Assembly: GCA_015486815.1 (NCBI GenBank)
Contig: WFQY01000289.1
Coordinates: 1-5,744, forward strand
Direction: 5' to 3'
DNA from: Phycisphaerae bacterium
Lineage (GTDB): Bacteria > Planctomycetota > Phycisphaerae > JAAYCJ01
DNA length: 5,744 nucleotides
Below are positions 1 to 5,744 of this stretch, piece by piece. The translations under genes and the position numbers were made by a program. Every line of letters begins with the position of its first letter. Positions within the stretch are counted from its first letter, which is position 1. The notes below the pieces were generated by a model, which did not search any database, was not told where the DNA came from, and was given only the letters and a program-made list of their open reading frames with translations.

Positions 1-858
1 ATTATAGGCGGATTTTCGGTAATTTTCGAAGCTCTTGCCTTGCTTAAAGGCTGGGGAATAGGACTTTTTGTCCTACCAGAGAAACGAATGGGGCTTTATA
101 GAGTTTTTTCTTTCACTGGCCCCGGAACGTGGAATTATCTTGCGATTTATCTTACGCTATTGTTTTTTTTGGCGAATTACGTTATCAAATATAAGATAGG
201 GCGTCAAGCTTCAATATTCGCTTTATTTGCAGGAATAGCTCTTACATTATCTCGGCAGGGATGGAGTAGTCTCGGAGTGATGGGAATATTTTTGAATAAA
301 AAGTTAAGAGGATTAGCCTTAATTTTGATATTATTAGCCGGTTGGCTATTAGTTACTCAAATAGATGAATTCAGTCCTAAATATTATTTTAGGGGATTTA
401 CTTATGTGGAATCTCTTAAGATATTGAAAAAGTCGCCTTTGTTAGGAGCTGGCCCGGGCATGTTCGGTAGCACGACAGCCAGTATATGGAATAGTCCTTA
501 TTATAAACATTGGCCTCATGAATTCAGGAGGATGGTCTTATCTATGCGGAGCATAGATACTTTTTGGGCATCGATGTGGGGAGAATTCGGAATATTAGGA
601 TTAGCTGCATTTGTATCGATTTGGATTTCGTTGTATTATTATTTAAAAAAGATTAGCGCGAAGATACGTCAAACAGATGTTATGCTATGTGACATTGGTA
701 AGACATTAAGATACTTTTTAGTCGCATTGACCATTCTATGTTTTGCCAGCGGATTAAATATGGCATTTGTTACATTTATATATTTCGCATTAGTAGGAAC
801 TTACATATCCGTAGTCTCGAATATGCTGAAAAATAACGTTTCTCGCACTCACGTATAA
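1..858 (+). CDS. O-antigen ligase/polymerase (Wzy/WaaL-like) membrane protein, 5' partial
   Basis: The frame is open from base 1, so the true start lies upstream; the first possible start inside the window (TTG at 40) is not a convincing one. 285 residues plus TAA are visible. Hydrophobic segments lie at about visible residues 47-62, 71-84, 103-119, 196-215, 237-252 and 254-275. Features typical of the O-antigen ligase family (Wzy_C/PF04932-type) are SRQGW (84-88) at the end of a helix, GAGPGMFG (149-156) in a large non-membrane loop, and a loop end IDTFW followed by GEFGILGL (about 185-201). Where many relatives have His-Asn before the last motif, this one has Asp186-Thr. Such inner-membrane proteins either polymerise undecaprenyl-linked repeat units (Wzy) or transfer glycan to an acceptor (WaaL). 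Sequence does not separate these roles; the position among glycosyltransferases slightly favours polymerase. The next gene starts 25 bases downstream. Confidence 0.82.
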   Translation: MIGGFSVIFEALALLKGWGIGLFVLPEKRMGLYRVFSFTGPGTWNYLAIYLTLLFFLANYVIKYKIGRQASIFALFAGIALTLSRQGWSSLGVMGIFLNKKLRGLALILILLAGWLLVTQIDEFSPKYYFRGFTYVESLKILKKSPLLGAGPGMFGSTTASIWNSPYYKHWPHEFRRMVLSMRSIDTFWASMWGEFGILGLAAFVSIWISLYYYLKKISAKIRQTDVMLCDIGKTLRYFLVALTILCFASGLNMAFVTFIYFALVGTYISVVSNMLKNNVSRTHV

Positions 859-883
859 ACATTAGTTAGGATATAGCCGAAGA

Positions 884-2083
884 ATGAAAGTATTGATGGT
901 AAACAAATACTTATATCCCAGAGGTGGCAGTGAGACATATATGCTCAACTTGGCGCAGGGGCTAAAAGAAAGGGGAATTTCGGTTGCCTTTTGGGGAATG
1001 AAAAATGACAAAAACGTTGTAAAAGATGAATTTGATTGTTTTGCCGATGACATTAATTATCAGCAAATCGGGCTTACACAAAAATTATCGCAATCGGTTT
1101 CAACTATTTATTCCATAAAAAATAGGGAAAAAATAGAGAAAATTCTCGATGCTTTCAGACCGGATATCGTTCATCTTCACAATTTCAATTTTCAGCTTAC
1201 CCCCTCTATCTTACCGGTTATAAAAAAACGAAATATTAAGATAGTTTATACAGCTCACGACAGTCAATTGGTCTGTCCATATCACCGATTGTATAATTTC
1301 CAAAATAATACCGTATGTGAAAAGTGCGTTACCGGAAAGTTTTATAATTGTGTAATTAATCGGTGTTTTGATAATTCACTCTTGAAAAGTATAATAGGTA
1401 CGTTAGAGTCTTACCTGTATCATACGCTGAATTATTATAATAAATATTTGGATATGGTGATTGCTCCCAGCAATTTTTTAGCTGACAGAATACGAAACAA
1501 ATATAAAGGTGAAATACGAATTCTGCCTAATTTTACGGAGGTTCTCCCAAAACCCAATGATATAACAAAAAACGATTATTTTTTATACGTCGGACGAATA
1601 TCTCTGGAAAAAGGCATTTTAGAAGTTATAGATATCTTTCGTGAGATAAAATTACCATTGCAAATCGTTGGAAGCGGAGAGAACATCGGCGATGAATTGA
1701 ATAGCGGGTCTGTTCGTTATCTGGGCCCGAGATACGGACAAGATCTATTTGATACGATTGAACGAGCTAAGTTTGTAATTCAGCCATCGTTAGGATATGA
1801 AAATTGTCCTATGGTCGTCATCGAATCTTTTGCTTGCGGAACACCTGTAGTAGCGCCTGCTCATAGCGGCTTTTTGGAAATGATAAAAGACGGACACAAT
1901 GGCTTCTTGGTAAACTTTACAGATAAGGACAAGTTAAAAGACAAATTATACCGCTTAGCTGATTTGGATATCTCCGATATGGTAAATAATTGTATCAAGA
2001 CATATTGCGAAAGGTATAGCAAAAATGTACATTTAAAGAGAATTCTTTCGTTGTATCAGGAGTTAATAAATGCAAGCGTATAA
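884..2083 (+). CDS. GT4 family glycosyltransferase with cysteine cluster
   Basis: This 399-residue protein has the normal length and two-domain (GT-B) plan of GT4 retaining glycosyltransferases, which move a sugar from a nucleotide-sugar to a growing lipid-linked glycan at the cytoplasmic membrane face. The N-terminal domain opens with a beta strand and the glycine-rich loop GGSE (14-17), followed by VHLHNF in the next strand and YTAHDS. The C-terminal domain has YVGRISLEKG with Arg238 and Lys243, the usual donor-phosphate contacts, and the EX7E motif at Glu306 and Glu314 followed by GTPVVAP. Five cysteines (131, 145, 148, 156, 161) cluster after the HDS motif; a similar Cys-rich insert occurs in a subset of GT4 enzymes and could bind metal (inference). 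The ATG at 884 is chosen because the strand MKVLMVN begins immediately; the ribosome binding site is poor (AGGA at 868-871, 12 bases away). The 3' end overlaps the acyltransferase gene by 14 bases. Sugar and acceptor are not predictable. Confidence 0.93.
   Translation: MKVLMVNKYLYPRGGSETYMLNLAQGLKERGISVAFWGMKNDKNVVKDEFDCFADDINYQQIGLTQKLSQSVSTIYSIKNREKIEKILDAFRPDIVHLHNFNFQLTPSILPVIKKRNIKIVYTAHDSQLVCPYHRLYNFQNNTVCEKCVTGKFYNCVINRCFDNSLLKSIIGTLESYLYHTLNYYNKYLDMVIAPSNFLADRIRNKYKGEIRILPNFTEVLPKPNDITKNDYFLYVGRISLEKGILEVIDIFREIKLPLQIVGSGENIGDELNSGSVRYLGPRYGQDLFDTIERAKFVIQPSLGYENCPMVVIESFACGTPVVAPAHSGFLEMIKDGHNGFLVNFTDKDKLKDKLYRLADLDISDMVNNCIKTYCERYSKNVHLKRILSLYQELINASV
2058..2062 (+). promoter_or_regulatory. 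Ribosome binding site for the acyltransferase gene
   Basis: AGGAG lies 7 bases before the ATG at 2070, inside the last codons of the upstream glycosyltransferase gene. It fixes the start of the acyltransferase and supports coupling, since ribosomes ending at 2083 pass over this start. Confidence 0.7.
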
Positions 2084-2786
2084 ATTGATAGAAAAGATAA
2101 TTAGCAAAATAAAAAAAGAGCCTTATGAAATACAATATCCGTTTAGCTACCGTGAGATTTGCACGATATTATGTTCGAGATTTTGGGCTATTGTTCGCGG
2201 AACATTGTTCGTCAAACCGTTTTTGAAACGAAGCAAGGGGTTGGTCTTTGCGGAAAAGGGAGCGAAAATTCTATTCGGGCATAAAATAACAGCTGGTCGA
2301 AATTTAAACTTGATGGCGTATTCTACTATAAATGCGTTGAGTTATAATGGTGTCGAGATAGGCGATAATTTTACTTTGGGTAAATACGCTATCGTTGAAT
2401 GCACGGGCGTTTTGAGAGATGTTGGCAATTCACTCAGGATAGGCAATAACGTAGGAATCAATCATTATTGCTATATAGGAGTTCGGGGAGATATCATCAT
2501 CGGAGATAATGTGATTTTCGGACCAAGGGTAAATGTATTTTCCGAAAACCATAATTACGATGACCCGTCTATTCCCATAAAATATCAAGGAGTAACGAAA
2601 GATACGACAATAATTGGTAATGATGTTTGGATTGGTTCGAATGTATCTATTATGTCGGGCGTCAAGATAGGTGACGGTTGCGTGATAGCTGCCGGTGCTG
2701 TTGTTACGAAAGACATCGATCCATATTCCATCGTTGCGGGTGTCCCTGCCAAAATAATAAAAAAACGAGGAGAAAATAGTCAATGA
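2070..2786 (+). CDS. Hexapeptide-repeat (left-handed beta-helix) acyltransferase
   Basis: A 238-residue protein of the LbH acyltransferase superfamily (WcaF/maltose-acetyltransferase-like), which usually transfers acetyl from acetyl-CoA to a sugar hydroxyl or amine and works as a trimer. Residues 1 to about 65 form a basic, partly amphipathic N-terminal region (KIISKIKK, then FWAIVRG) that is often seen in polysaccharide-cluster members. From about residue 70 the [LIV]-G-x-x-x hexapeptide pattern appears repeatedly: VEIGDN, LRIGNN, IIIGDN, TIIGNDVWIGSN, VKIGDG. A loop between coils carries SENHNYDDP with His161, matching the position of the catalytic histidine in this family. The C-terminus has the standard ending AGAVVTKDIDPYSIVAGVPA followed by KIIKK. 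The start overlaps the upstream glycosyltransferase by 14 bases; the TGA stop overlaps the next ATG (ATGA). Its probable job is O- or N-acetylation of a repeat-unit sugar; the acyl group and acceptor are inferred, not shown. Confidence 0.92.
   Translation: MQAYKLIEKIISKIKKEPYEIQYPFSYREICTILCSRFWAIVRGTLFVKPFLKRSKGLVFAEKGAKILFGHKITAGRNLNLMAYSTINALSYNGVEIGDNFTLGKYAIVECTGVLRDVGNSLRIGNNVGINHYCYIGVRGDIIIGDNVIFGPRVNVFSENHNYDDPSIPIKYQGVTKDTTIIGNDVWIGSNVSIMSGVKIGDGCVIAAGAVVTKDIDPYSIVAGVPAKIIKKRGENSQ
2767..2772 (+). promoter_or_regulatory. Ribosome binding site for the radical SAM gene
   Basis: GAGGAG sits 10 bases upstream of the ATG at 2783, within the final codons of the acyltransferase. Together with the ATGA stop-start overlap it favours 2783 over the in-frame ATG at 2801 (residue 7), which would be 28 bases from the same site. 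Confidence 0.65.
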
Positions 2787-3787
2787 GTGCAAAGAGAAAT
2801 ATGCCCTCCGAGGCCTCTATAATTCTTACGTATAGATGTAATTGTAGATGTTATATGTGTAATATTTGGCAGGATCCAACCAATCCTCAGGAGGAAATCA
2901 CACCCGAGGATTTGGAAAAGCTACCCGATAGTTTATCGTTTTGCAATCTTACAGGTGGCGAACCATTTTTACGAAAGGATATCGAGGATATTGTCAAAGT
3001 TGTAAGCAAAAAAACAAAACGCATTGTCATATCGACAAACGGTTTTTTCACCGAACGAATTGTCGATTTGGTCAAAAAATTCCCGTCGCTTGGCATAAGA
3101 GTCAGTATCGAAGGTCTTCCCGCTGCTAACGACGAATTAAGAGGCATAAAGGACGGATTCGATCACGGATTGCGGACACTGCTCGAGCTTCAGCATCTCG
3201 GCTGTCGGGATATCGGATTTGGTATTACCGTTTCAGACAGGAATCATCGTGATATGATAGAATTATATCAATTAGCCAAAGGACTCGGATTTGAATTCGC
3301 AACAGCTGTCATTCATAATTCATATTATTTCCACAAACAGGACAATCAATTCGAAAAAACCAATGAAGTTATTGCGTCATTTGAAGAACTGATAAATCGT
3401 CTTCTTTCAACTTGGCGTATAAAAAATTGGTATCGTGCATATTTCAATTATGGGCTGATAAATAAAATCAAAGGTAACGACCGATTGCTTCCTTGCGAAG
3501 CTGGCTCCGAAAACTTTTTCATAACCCCTACGGGCGACGTCGTCCCTTGCAATGGTTCAGAGGTTCCTTGGGTAATGGGAAATATCAAAACGCAATCGTG
3601 GGACGAGATATGGAACAGTCCGAAAGCAAATGAAATTCGCGAAAAAGTGAGAAACTGCAAACGCGGATGCTGGATGATAGGAACGGCTGCCCCCGTAATG
3701 AAAAAGTACATCGCTGTCCCTACAAAATGGGTCATACGCAATAAAATCAATAACATATTGGGTAAGCCCGTATGTCTCGAGTGTTAA
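2783..3787 (+). CDS. Radical SAM protein with SPASM/twitch-like C-terminal domain
   Basis: A 334-residue radical SAM enzyme. The cluster motif CX3CX2C is intact at Cys19, Cys23 and Cys26 (sequence YRCNCRCYMC), so it should hold a [4Fe-4S] cluster that cleaves S-adenosylmethionine to a 5'-deoxyadenosyl radical. GGEPFL (58-63) is the SAM-binding GGE motif. After the partial TIM barrel comes a cysteine region: Cys238, then GDVVPC with Gly251 and Cys256 (CX12GX4C, as in SPASM/twitch domains), Cys292-X3-Cys296, and Cys331-X2-Cys334 as the last four residues. The full SPASM pattern CX2CX5CX3C is not present, so one auxiliary cluster is more likely than two. The DEIWNSP segment between 256 and 292 is also typical of SPASM proteins. 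The reaction is unknown. In other pathways, related enzymes act on sugars or cyclitols (BtrN dehydrogenation, DesII deamination) or on peptides. Placement in a glycan operon with overlaps on both sides (4 and 16 bases) suggests a sugar or lipid-linked glycan substrate; this is inference. Confidence 0.92.
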   Translation: MSAKRNMPSEASIILTYRCNCRCYMCNIWQDPTNPQEEITPEDLEKLPDSLSFCNLTGGEPFLRKDIEDIVKVVSKKTKRIVISTNGFFTERIVDLVKKFPSLGIRVSIEGLPAANDELRGIKDGFDHGLRTLLELQHLGCRDIGFGITVSDRNHRDMIELYQLAKGLGFEFATAVIHNSYYFHKQDNQFEKTNEVIASFEELINRLLSTWRIKNWYRAYFNYGLINKIKGNDRLLPCEAGSENFFITPTGDVVPCNGSEVPWVMGNIKTQSWDEIWNSPKANEIREKVRNCKRGCWMIGTAAPVMKKYIAVPTKWVIRNKINNILGKPVCLEC

Positions 3788-4905
3788 AAATAGCTGTCAT
3801 AGGTACCCGTGGCTTTCCAAACGTACAAGGAGGCGTCGAGAGCCATTGCGAAAATCTGTATCCAAAATTAGCTAACATGGGTATAGACATCACCGTCTTT
3901 ACACGTAAGCCTTACATAAAAAATCTCAACAATACCAAATGGAATAGCATAAATTTCGTTCATATTTGGGCACCGAAGAAAAAATCGTTCGAGGCTATTG
4001 TCCACACAACCCTTGCTCTAATGAAAGCTAAACTTATGGGTTTTCGATATGTCCATTTTCACGCAATAGGCCCCGCCCTTGTTGTCCCCCTTGCAAGACT
4101 ATTGGGTATGAAGGTTGTTTTCACCCATCACGGACCCGACTATCAAAGAAACAAATGGAATAAGTTAGCAAAAGTCATTCTTCGTGTGGGAGAATATCTG
4201 GGATGTCGATTTTCTCATCAAGTAATAGCTATCTCCAAAGGAATACAGACACACATAATCGAGAAATTCCATCGTCAGGCTCATTATATACCGAACGGAT
4301 TAACAAAACCGATTATTGATTCGGATATATCATATCTTCGACAAATAAAAATCAAACCAAAGAAATATATTTTCACCGCTGCCCGATTTGTGCCCGAAAA
4401 GGCACTTGATGACTTAATCTCTGCTTTTTCAGATTTGGTATCGGATACGAATACAGACTGGAAACTTGTCATTGCAGGTGATGCCGACCACGAAACAAGT
4501 TATAGCAAACAGCTAAAATCTCTTGCACATTCCACCGAAGACGTTATCCTCACAGGTTTTATGTCGGGAAAACCATTGACCCAATTGTTTGCAAATGCCG
4601 GACTATTCGTACTGCCTTCTTACTACGAAGGGCTACCAATTGCCCTATTGGAAGCTATAAGCTATAAAATTCCTGTTCTTGTAAGCGACATTCCTCAACA
4701 CAAAGAGCTAAAGCTACCACCAAATAGGTATTTTACAACAGGCGATATATCATCTTTAAAAGATGCAATTTCATTCTGGATAAAACAACCGTCAGCTATG
4801 GATGACCAGCTACTTAATAGAATCAACGAAATAATCGATGAATACAACTGGGAAAAAGTCGCTCAAAAAACATTTCAAGTTTACCAAACGTTAATAAAAG
4901 AATAA
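3772..4905 (+). CDS. GT4 family glycosyltransferase
   Basis: A 377-residue GT-B fold retaining glycosyltransferase of the GT4 type, expected to extend the lipid-linked repeat unit on the cytoplasmic side. It opens with KIAVIGTRGFPNVQGGVESH, a form of the glycine-rich acceptor-side loop (GGVE at 20-23) common in polysaccharide-cluster members. The N-terminal domain continues with HFHAIGP, then VVFTHHGPDYQR and VIAISKGIQ, ending at YIPNG. The C-terminal domain has Arg205 and Lys210 in ARFVPEK, VIAGDAD, and the EX7E motif at Glu286 and Glu294 (YYEGLPIALLEA). The ATG at 3772 overlaps the radical SAM gene by 16 bases. An in-frame GTG at 3781 (residue 4) is a possible alternative; neither has a strong ribosome binding site (GGGTAA at about 3760-3765 is the best). 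The coding strand is C-rich relative to G, unlike the first three genes. It is not a close copy of the GT4 at 884-2083: the motifs are shared but the surrounding sequence is not. Confidence 0.93.
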   Translation: MSRVLKIAVIGTRGFPNVQGGVESHCENLYPKLANMGIDITVFTRKPYIKNLNNTKWNSINFVHIWAPKKKSFEAIVHTTLALMKAKLMGFRYVHFHAIGPALVVPLARLLGMKVVFTHHGPDYQRNKWNKLAKVILRVGEYLGCRFSHQVIAISKGIQTHIIEKFHRQAHYIPNGLTKPIIDSDISYLRQIKIKPKKYIFTAARFVPEKALDDLISAFSDLVSDTNTDWKLVIAGDADHETSYSKQLKSLAHSTEDVILTGFMSGKPLTQLFANAGLFVLPSYYEGLPIALLEAISYKIPVLVSDIPQHKELKLPPNRYFTTGDISSLKDAISFWIKQPSAMDDQLLNRINEIIDEYNWEKVAQKTFQVYQTLIKE

Positions 4906-5025
4906 TTTTGAGCTACCTTAAACCGAACAAGACAGTTCTCCGCATCGATACAAAAATCTTGACGAGGCAAATTCAACGTTTTACGATGAGAAAATGATTT
5001 GCTTACATAAGCCGAACCAAGCAAT
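4906..5025 (+). other. Intergenic region between GT4 and GT-C genes
   Basis: This is the only gap over 30 bases in the window. It contains a candidate sigma70-type promoter and a short inverted repeat, GCAAAT (4967-4972) with ATTTGC (4997-5002). No GC-rich hairpin with a T-run is seen, so there is no evident intrinsic terminator for the upstream operon, and read-through into the next gene is possible. Confidence 0.6.
4959..4987 (+). promoter_or_regulatory. Candidate sigma70-type promoter
   Basis: TTGACG (4959-4964, 5 of 6 to the -35 consensus) and TACGAT (4982-4987, 4 of 6 to the -10 consensus) are separated by exactly 17 bases. Transcription would begin near 4994 and leave a leader of roughly 30 bases before the ATG at 5026. 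The location in the sole real gap supports it; matches this good also occur by chance in AT-rich DNA. Confidence 0.4.
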
Positions 5026-5744
5026 ATGAACAATAAAACACAAATCGAAAATAAGTACCTCGATTATGCCTACCACTCAGCCGAGATGCAAAGATTGTTA
5101 TTGTTTTTCCTCATTATTCTTGCTCTGTTAATTCGCATCGTATGCTGGGACTTGAGTCAAGCCATTTACAGAGACACAATAGGTTTTATTCATAATTCCT
5201 GCTTACCTGATATTTCGTCGTTTTTTCATCATCGATATCAAGAACCGATACATACCATATCAATCAGACTCGTTCACAGTGTCTTGTTTCCGAGAGAACC
5301 TATTAGTAAAATACCCAATCCCTTTACTTGGGAATTTTCAGCATTTACCGTCGGAATGGTATTCACGATATTATGCCTTTGGCTATTGTTCAAACTGGGA
5401 ACCTATATTCATTCCGTTCAGGCGGGATTATGGTCAGCATTCTTTCTGGCTATTCAGCCCTATGCAGTTCATTATTCAATAAACGGACTGTCGGAACTTC
5501 CGTTTCTGTTTTTTATACTGTTATCGATTCTATTCGTAATAAAGGCAATAAATGGCGATAACTGGCTATTACTCCTCGCGGGCACTTCTGCGGTATTTGC
5601 CTTTCTTACACGAAAAGAAGCTATCGTCCTGCCATTTGCTATCATCTGTTATCTTTTGATCTTAAAAAATCTCACATTTGCCACAAAATCAAAATACACT
5701 TTTTTGTTCGTACTCGGAATAATAATCACGGGCGGTTGCTACGC
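5026..5744 (+). CDS. Polytopic membrane protein, probable GT-C (ArnT/PMT-like) glycosyltransferase, 3' partial
   Basis: An ATG-initiated frame with no stop to the window end gives 239 residues; the 3' part lies outside. An in-frame TAA at 5008-5010 bounds the start. ATG 5026 has no clear ribosome binding site; ATG 5089 (residue 21) would cut most of the soluble N-terminal tail. The tail (1-23) is polar, then hydrophobic segments lie at about 24-40, 105-122, 131-148, 157-174, 179-194, 197-214 and 223-239. Between the first two is a roughly 65-residue loop with YRDT (Asp50) soon after helix 1, where GT-C enzymes keep their catalytic Asp/Glu. NGLSELPFLFF (153-163) and LTRKEAIVLP (194-203) resemble motifs of the GT39/PMT_2 group. 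Such enzymes transfer sugars from polyprenyl-phosphate donors on the periplasmic side; full members are usually about 450-600 residues. Another polytopic polysaccharide protein is possible, but the pattern fits GT-C best. Confidence 0.68.
   Translation, partial: MNNKTQIENKYLDYAYHSAEMQRLLLFFLIILALLIRIVCWDLSQAIYRDTIGFIHNSCLPDISSFFHHRYQEPIHTISIRLVHSVLFPREPISKIPNPFTWEFSAFTVGMVFTILCLWLLFKLGTYIHSVQAGLWSAFFLAIQPYAVHYSINGLSELPFLFFILLSILFVIKAINGDNWLLLLAGTSAVFAFLTRKEAIVLPFAIICYLLILKNLTFATKSKYTFLFVLGIIITGGCY

Noticed and set aside
727..759. TTGACC with a downstream TTAAAT as a promoter inside gene 1
   Set aside because: The spacer is 21 bases, too long for a usual sigma70 promoter, and it lies inside coding sequence.
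862..1053. Open frame on the - strand covering the short gap before the first GT4
   Set aside because: It overlaps the well-supported N-terminus of the GT4 and its product is low-complexity, with no recognisable domain.
2430..2792. Open frame of 120 codons on the - strand
   Set aside because: It lies opposite the acyltransferase hexapeptide repeats, whose periodic codons keep the other strand open. Its translation shows no family motif.
3448..3756. Open frame of 102 codons on the - strand
   Set aside because: It lies wholly inside the radical SAM gene, whose cysteine motifs make the + strand frame certain; no independent support.
4906..4958. Terminator after the second GT4
   Set aside because: No GC-rich stem followed by a T-run is present; the TTTT at 4906-4909 has no preceding hairpin.
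4908..4997. Short TTG-initiated frame of 29 codons in the gap after the second GT4
   Set aside because: Weak start codon, no ribosome binding site, and it spans the candidate promoter; not enough support for a gene.
5279..5561. Two overlapping + strand frames (5279-5482 and 5328-5561)
   Set aside because: Both are out of frame with the 239-codon membrane protein from 5026, which has coherent hydrophobic segments and GT-C-like motifs.
1..5744. Recoded genetic code
   Set aside because: TGA ends the acyltransferase at the ATGA junction, and tryptophan in conserved positions is TGG, so the ordinary bacterial code fits.

Overview
The window is an internal piece of a bacterial cell-surface polysaccharide (O-antigen or exopolysaccharide) biosynthesis cluster. 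It holds six protein genes, all on the + strand, and two of them are cut by the window edges. The reading uses the standard bacterial code: TAA and TGA both end genes and tryptophan is TGG. GC is about 37% over twelve hand-counted 60-base lines. Some genes have good AGGAG/GAGGAG ribosome binding sites. A Wzy/WaaL-type membrane protein beside GT4 glycosyltransferases suggests a Wzx/Wzy-type pathway, most likely in a Gram-negative or related AT-rich bacterium. The sequence alone does not identify the phylum.

Layout. Bases 1-858 hold the 3' part of an O-antigen ligase/polymerase-family membrane protein. After a 25-base gap comes a tight run of four genes: a GT4 glycosyltransferase with a cysteine cluster (884-2083), a left-handed beta-helix acyltransferase (2070-2786), a radical SAM protein with a C-terminal SPASM/twitch-like cysteine region (2783-3787) and a second GT4 glycosyltransferase (3772-4905). 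Consecutive members overlap by 14, 4 and 16 bases, so they are very probably co-transcribed and translationally coupled. The only real intergenic space (4906-5025, 120 bases) carries a plausible sigma70-type promoter. It precedes a polytopic membrane protein resembling GT-C glycosyltransferases (ArnT/PMT type), which starts at 5026 and runs off the window end.

How the genes work together (inference). The two GT4 enzymes would add sugars from nucleotide-sugar donors to a lipid-linked repeat unit on the cytoplasmic face, and the acyltransferase would decorate a sugar with an acyl group, probably acetyl. The first gene would polymerise or ligate the finished glycan on the outer face of the inner membrane. 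The GT-C protein would add a sugar from a polyprenyl-phosphate donor. The radical SAM enzyme is the unusual member. It is locked into the operon by overlaps on both sides, but its substrate cannot be read from the sequence. No flippase, chain-length regulator, export protein or nucleotide-sugar synthesis gene is present, so the cluster extends beyond both ends. I saw no RNA genes, insertion sequences or CRISPR arrays.
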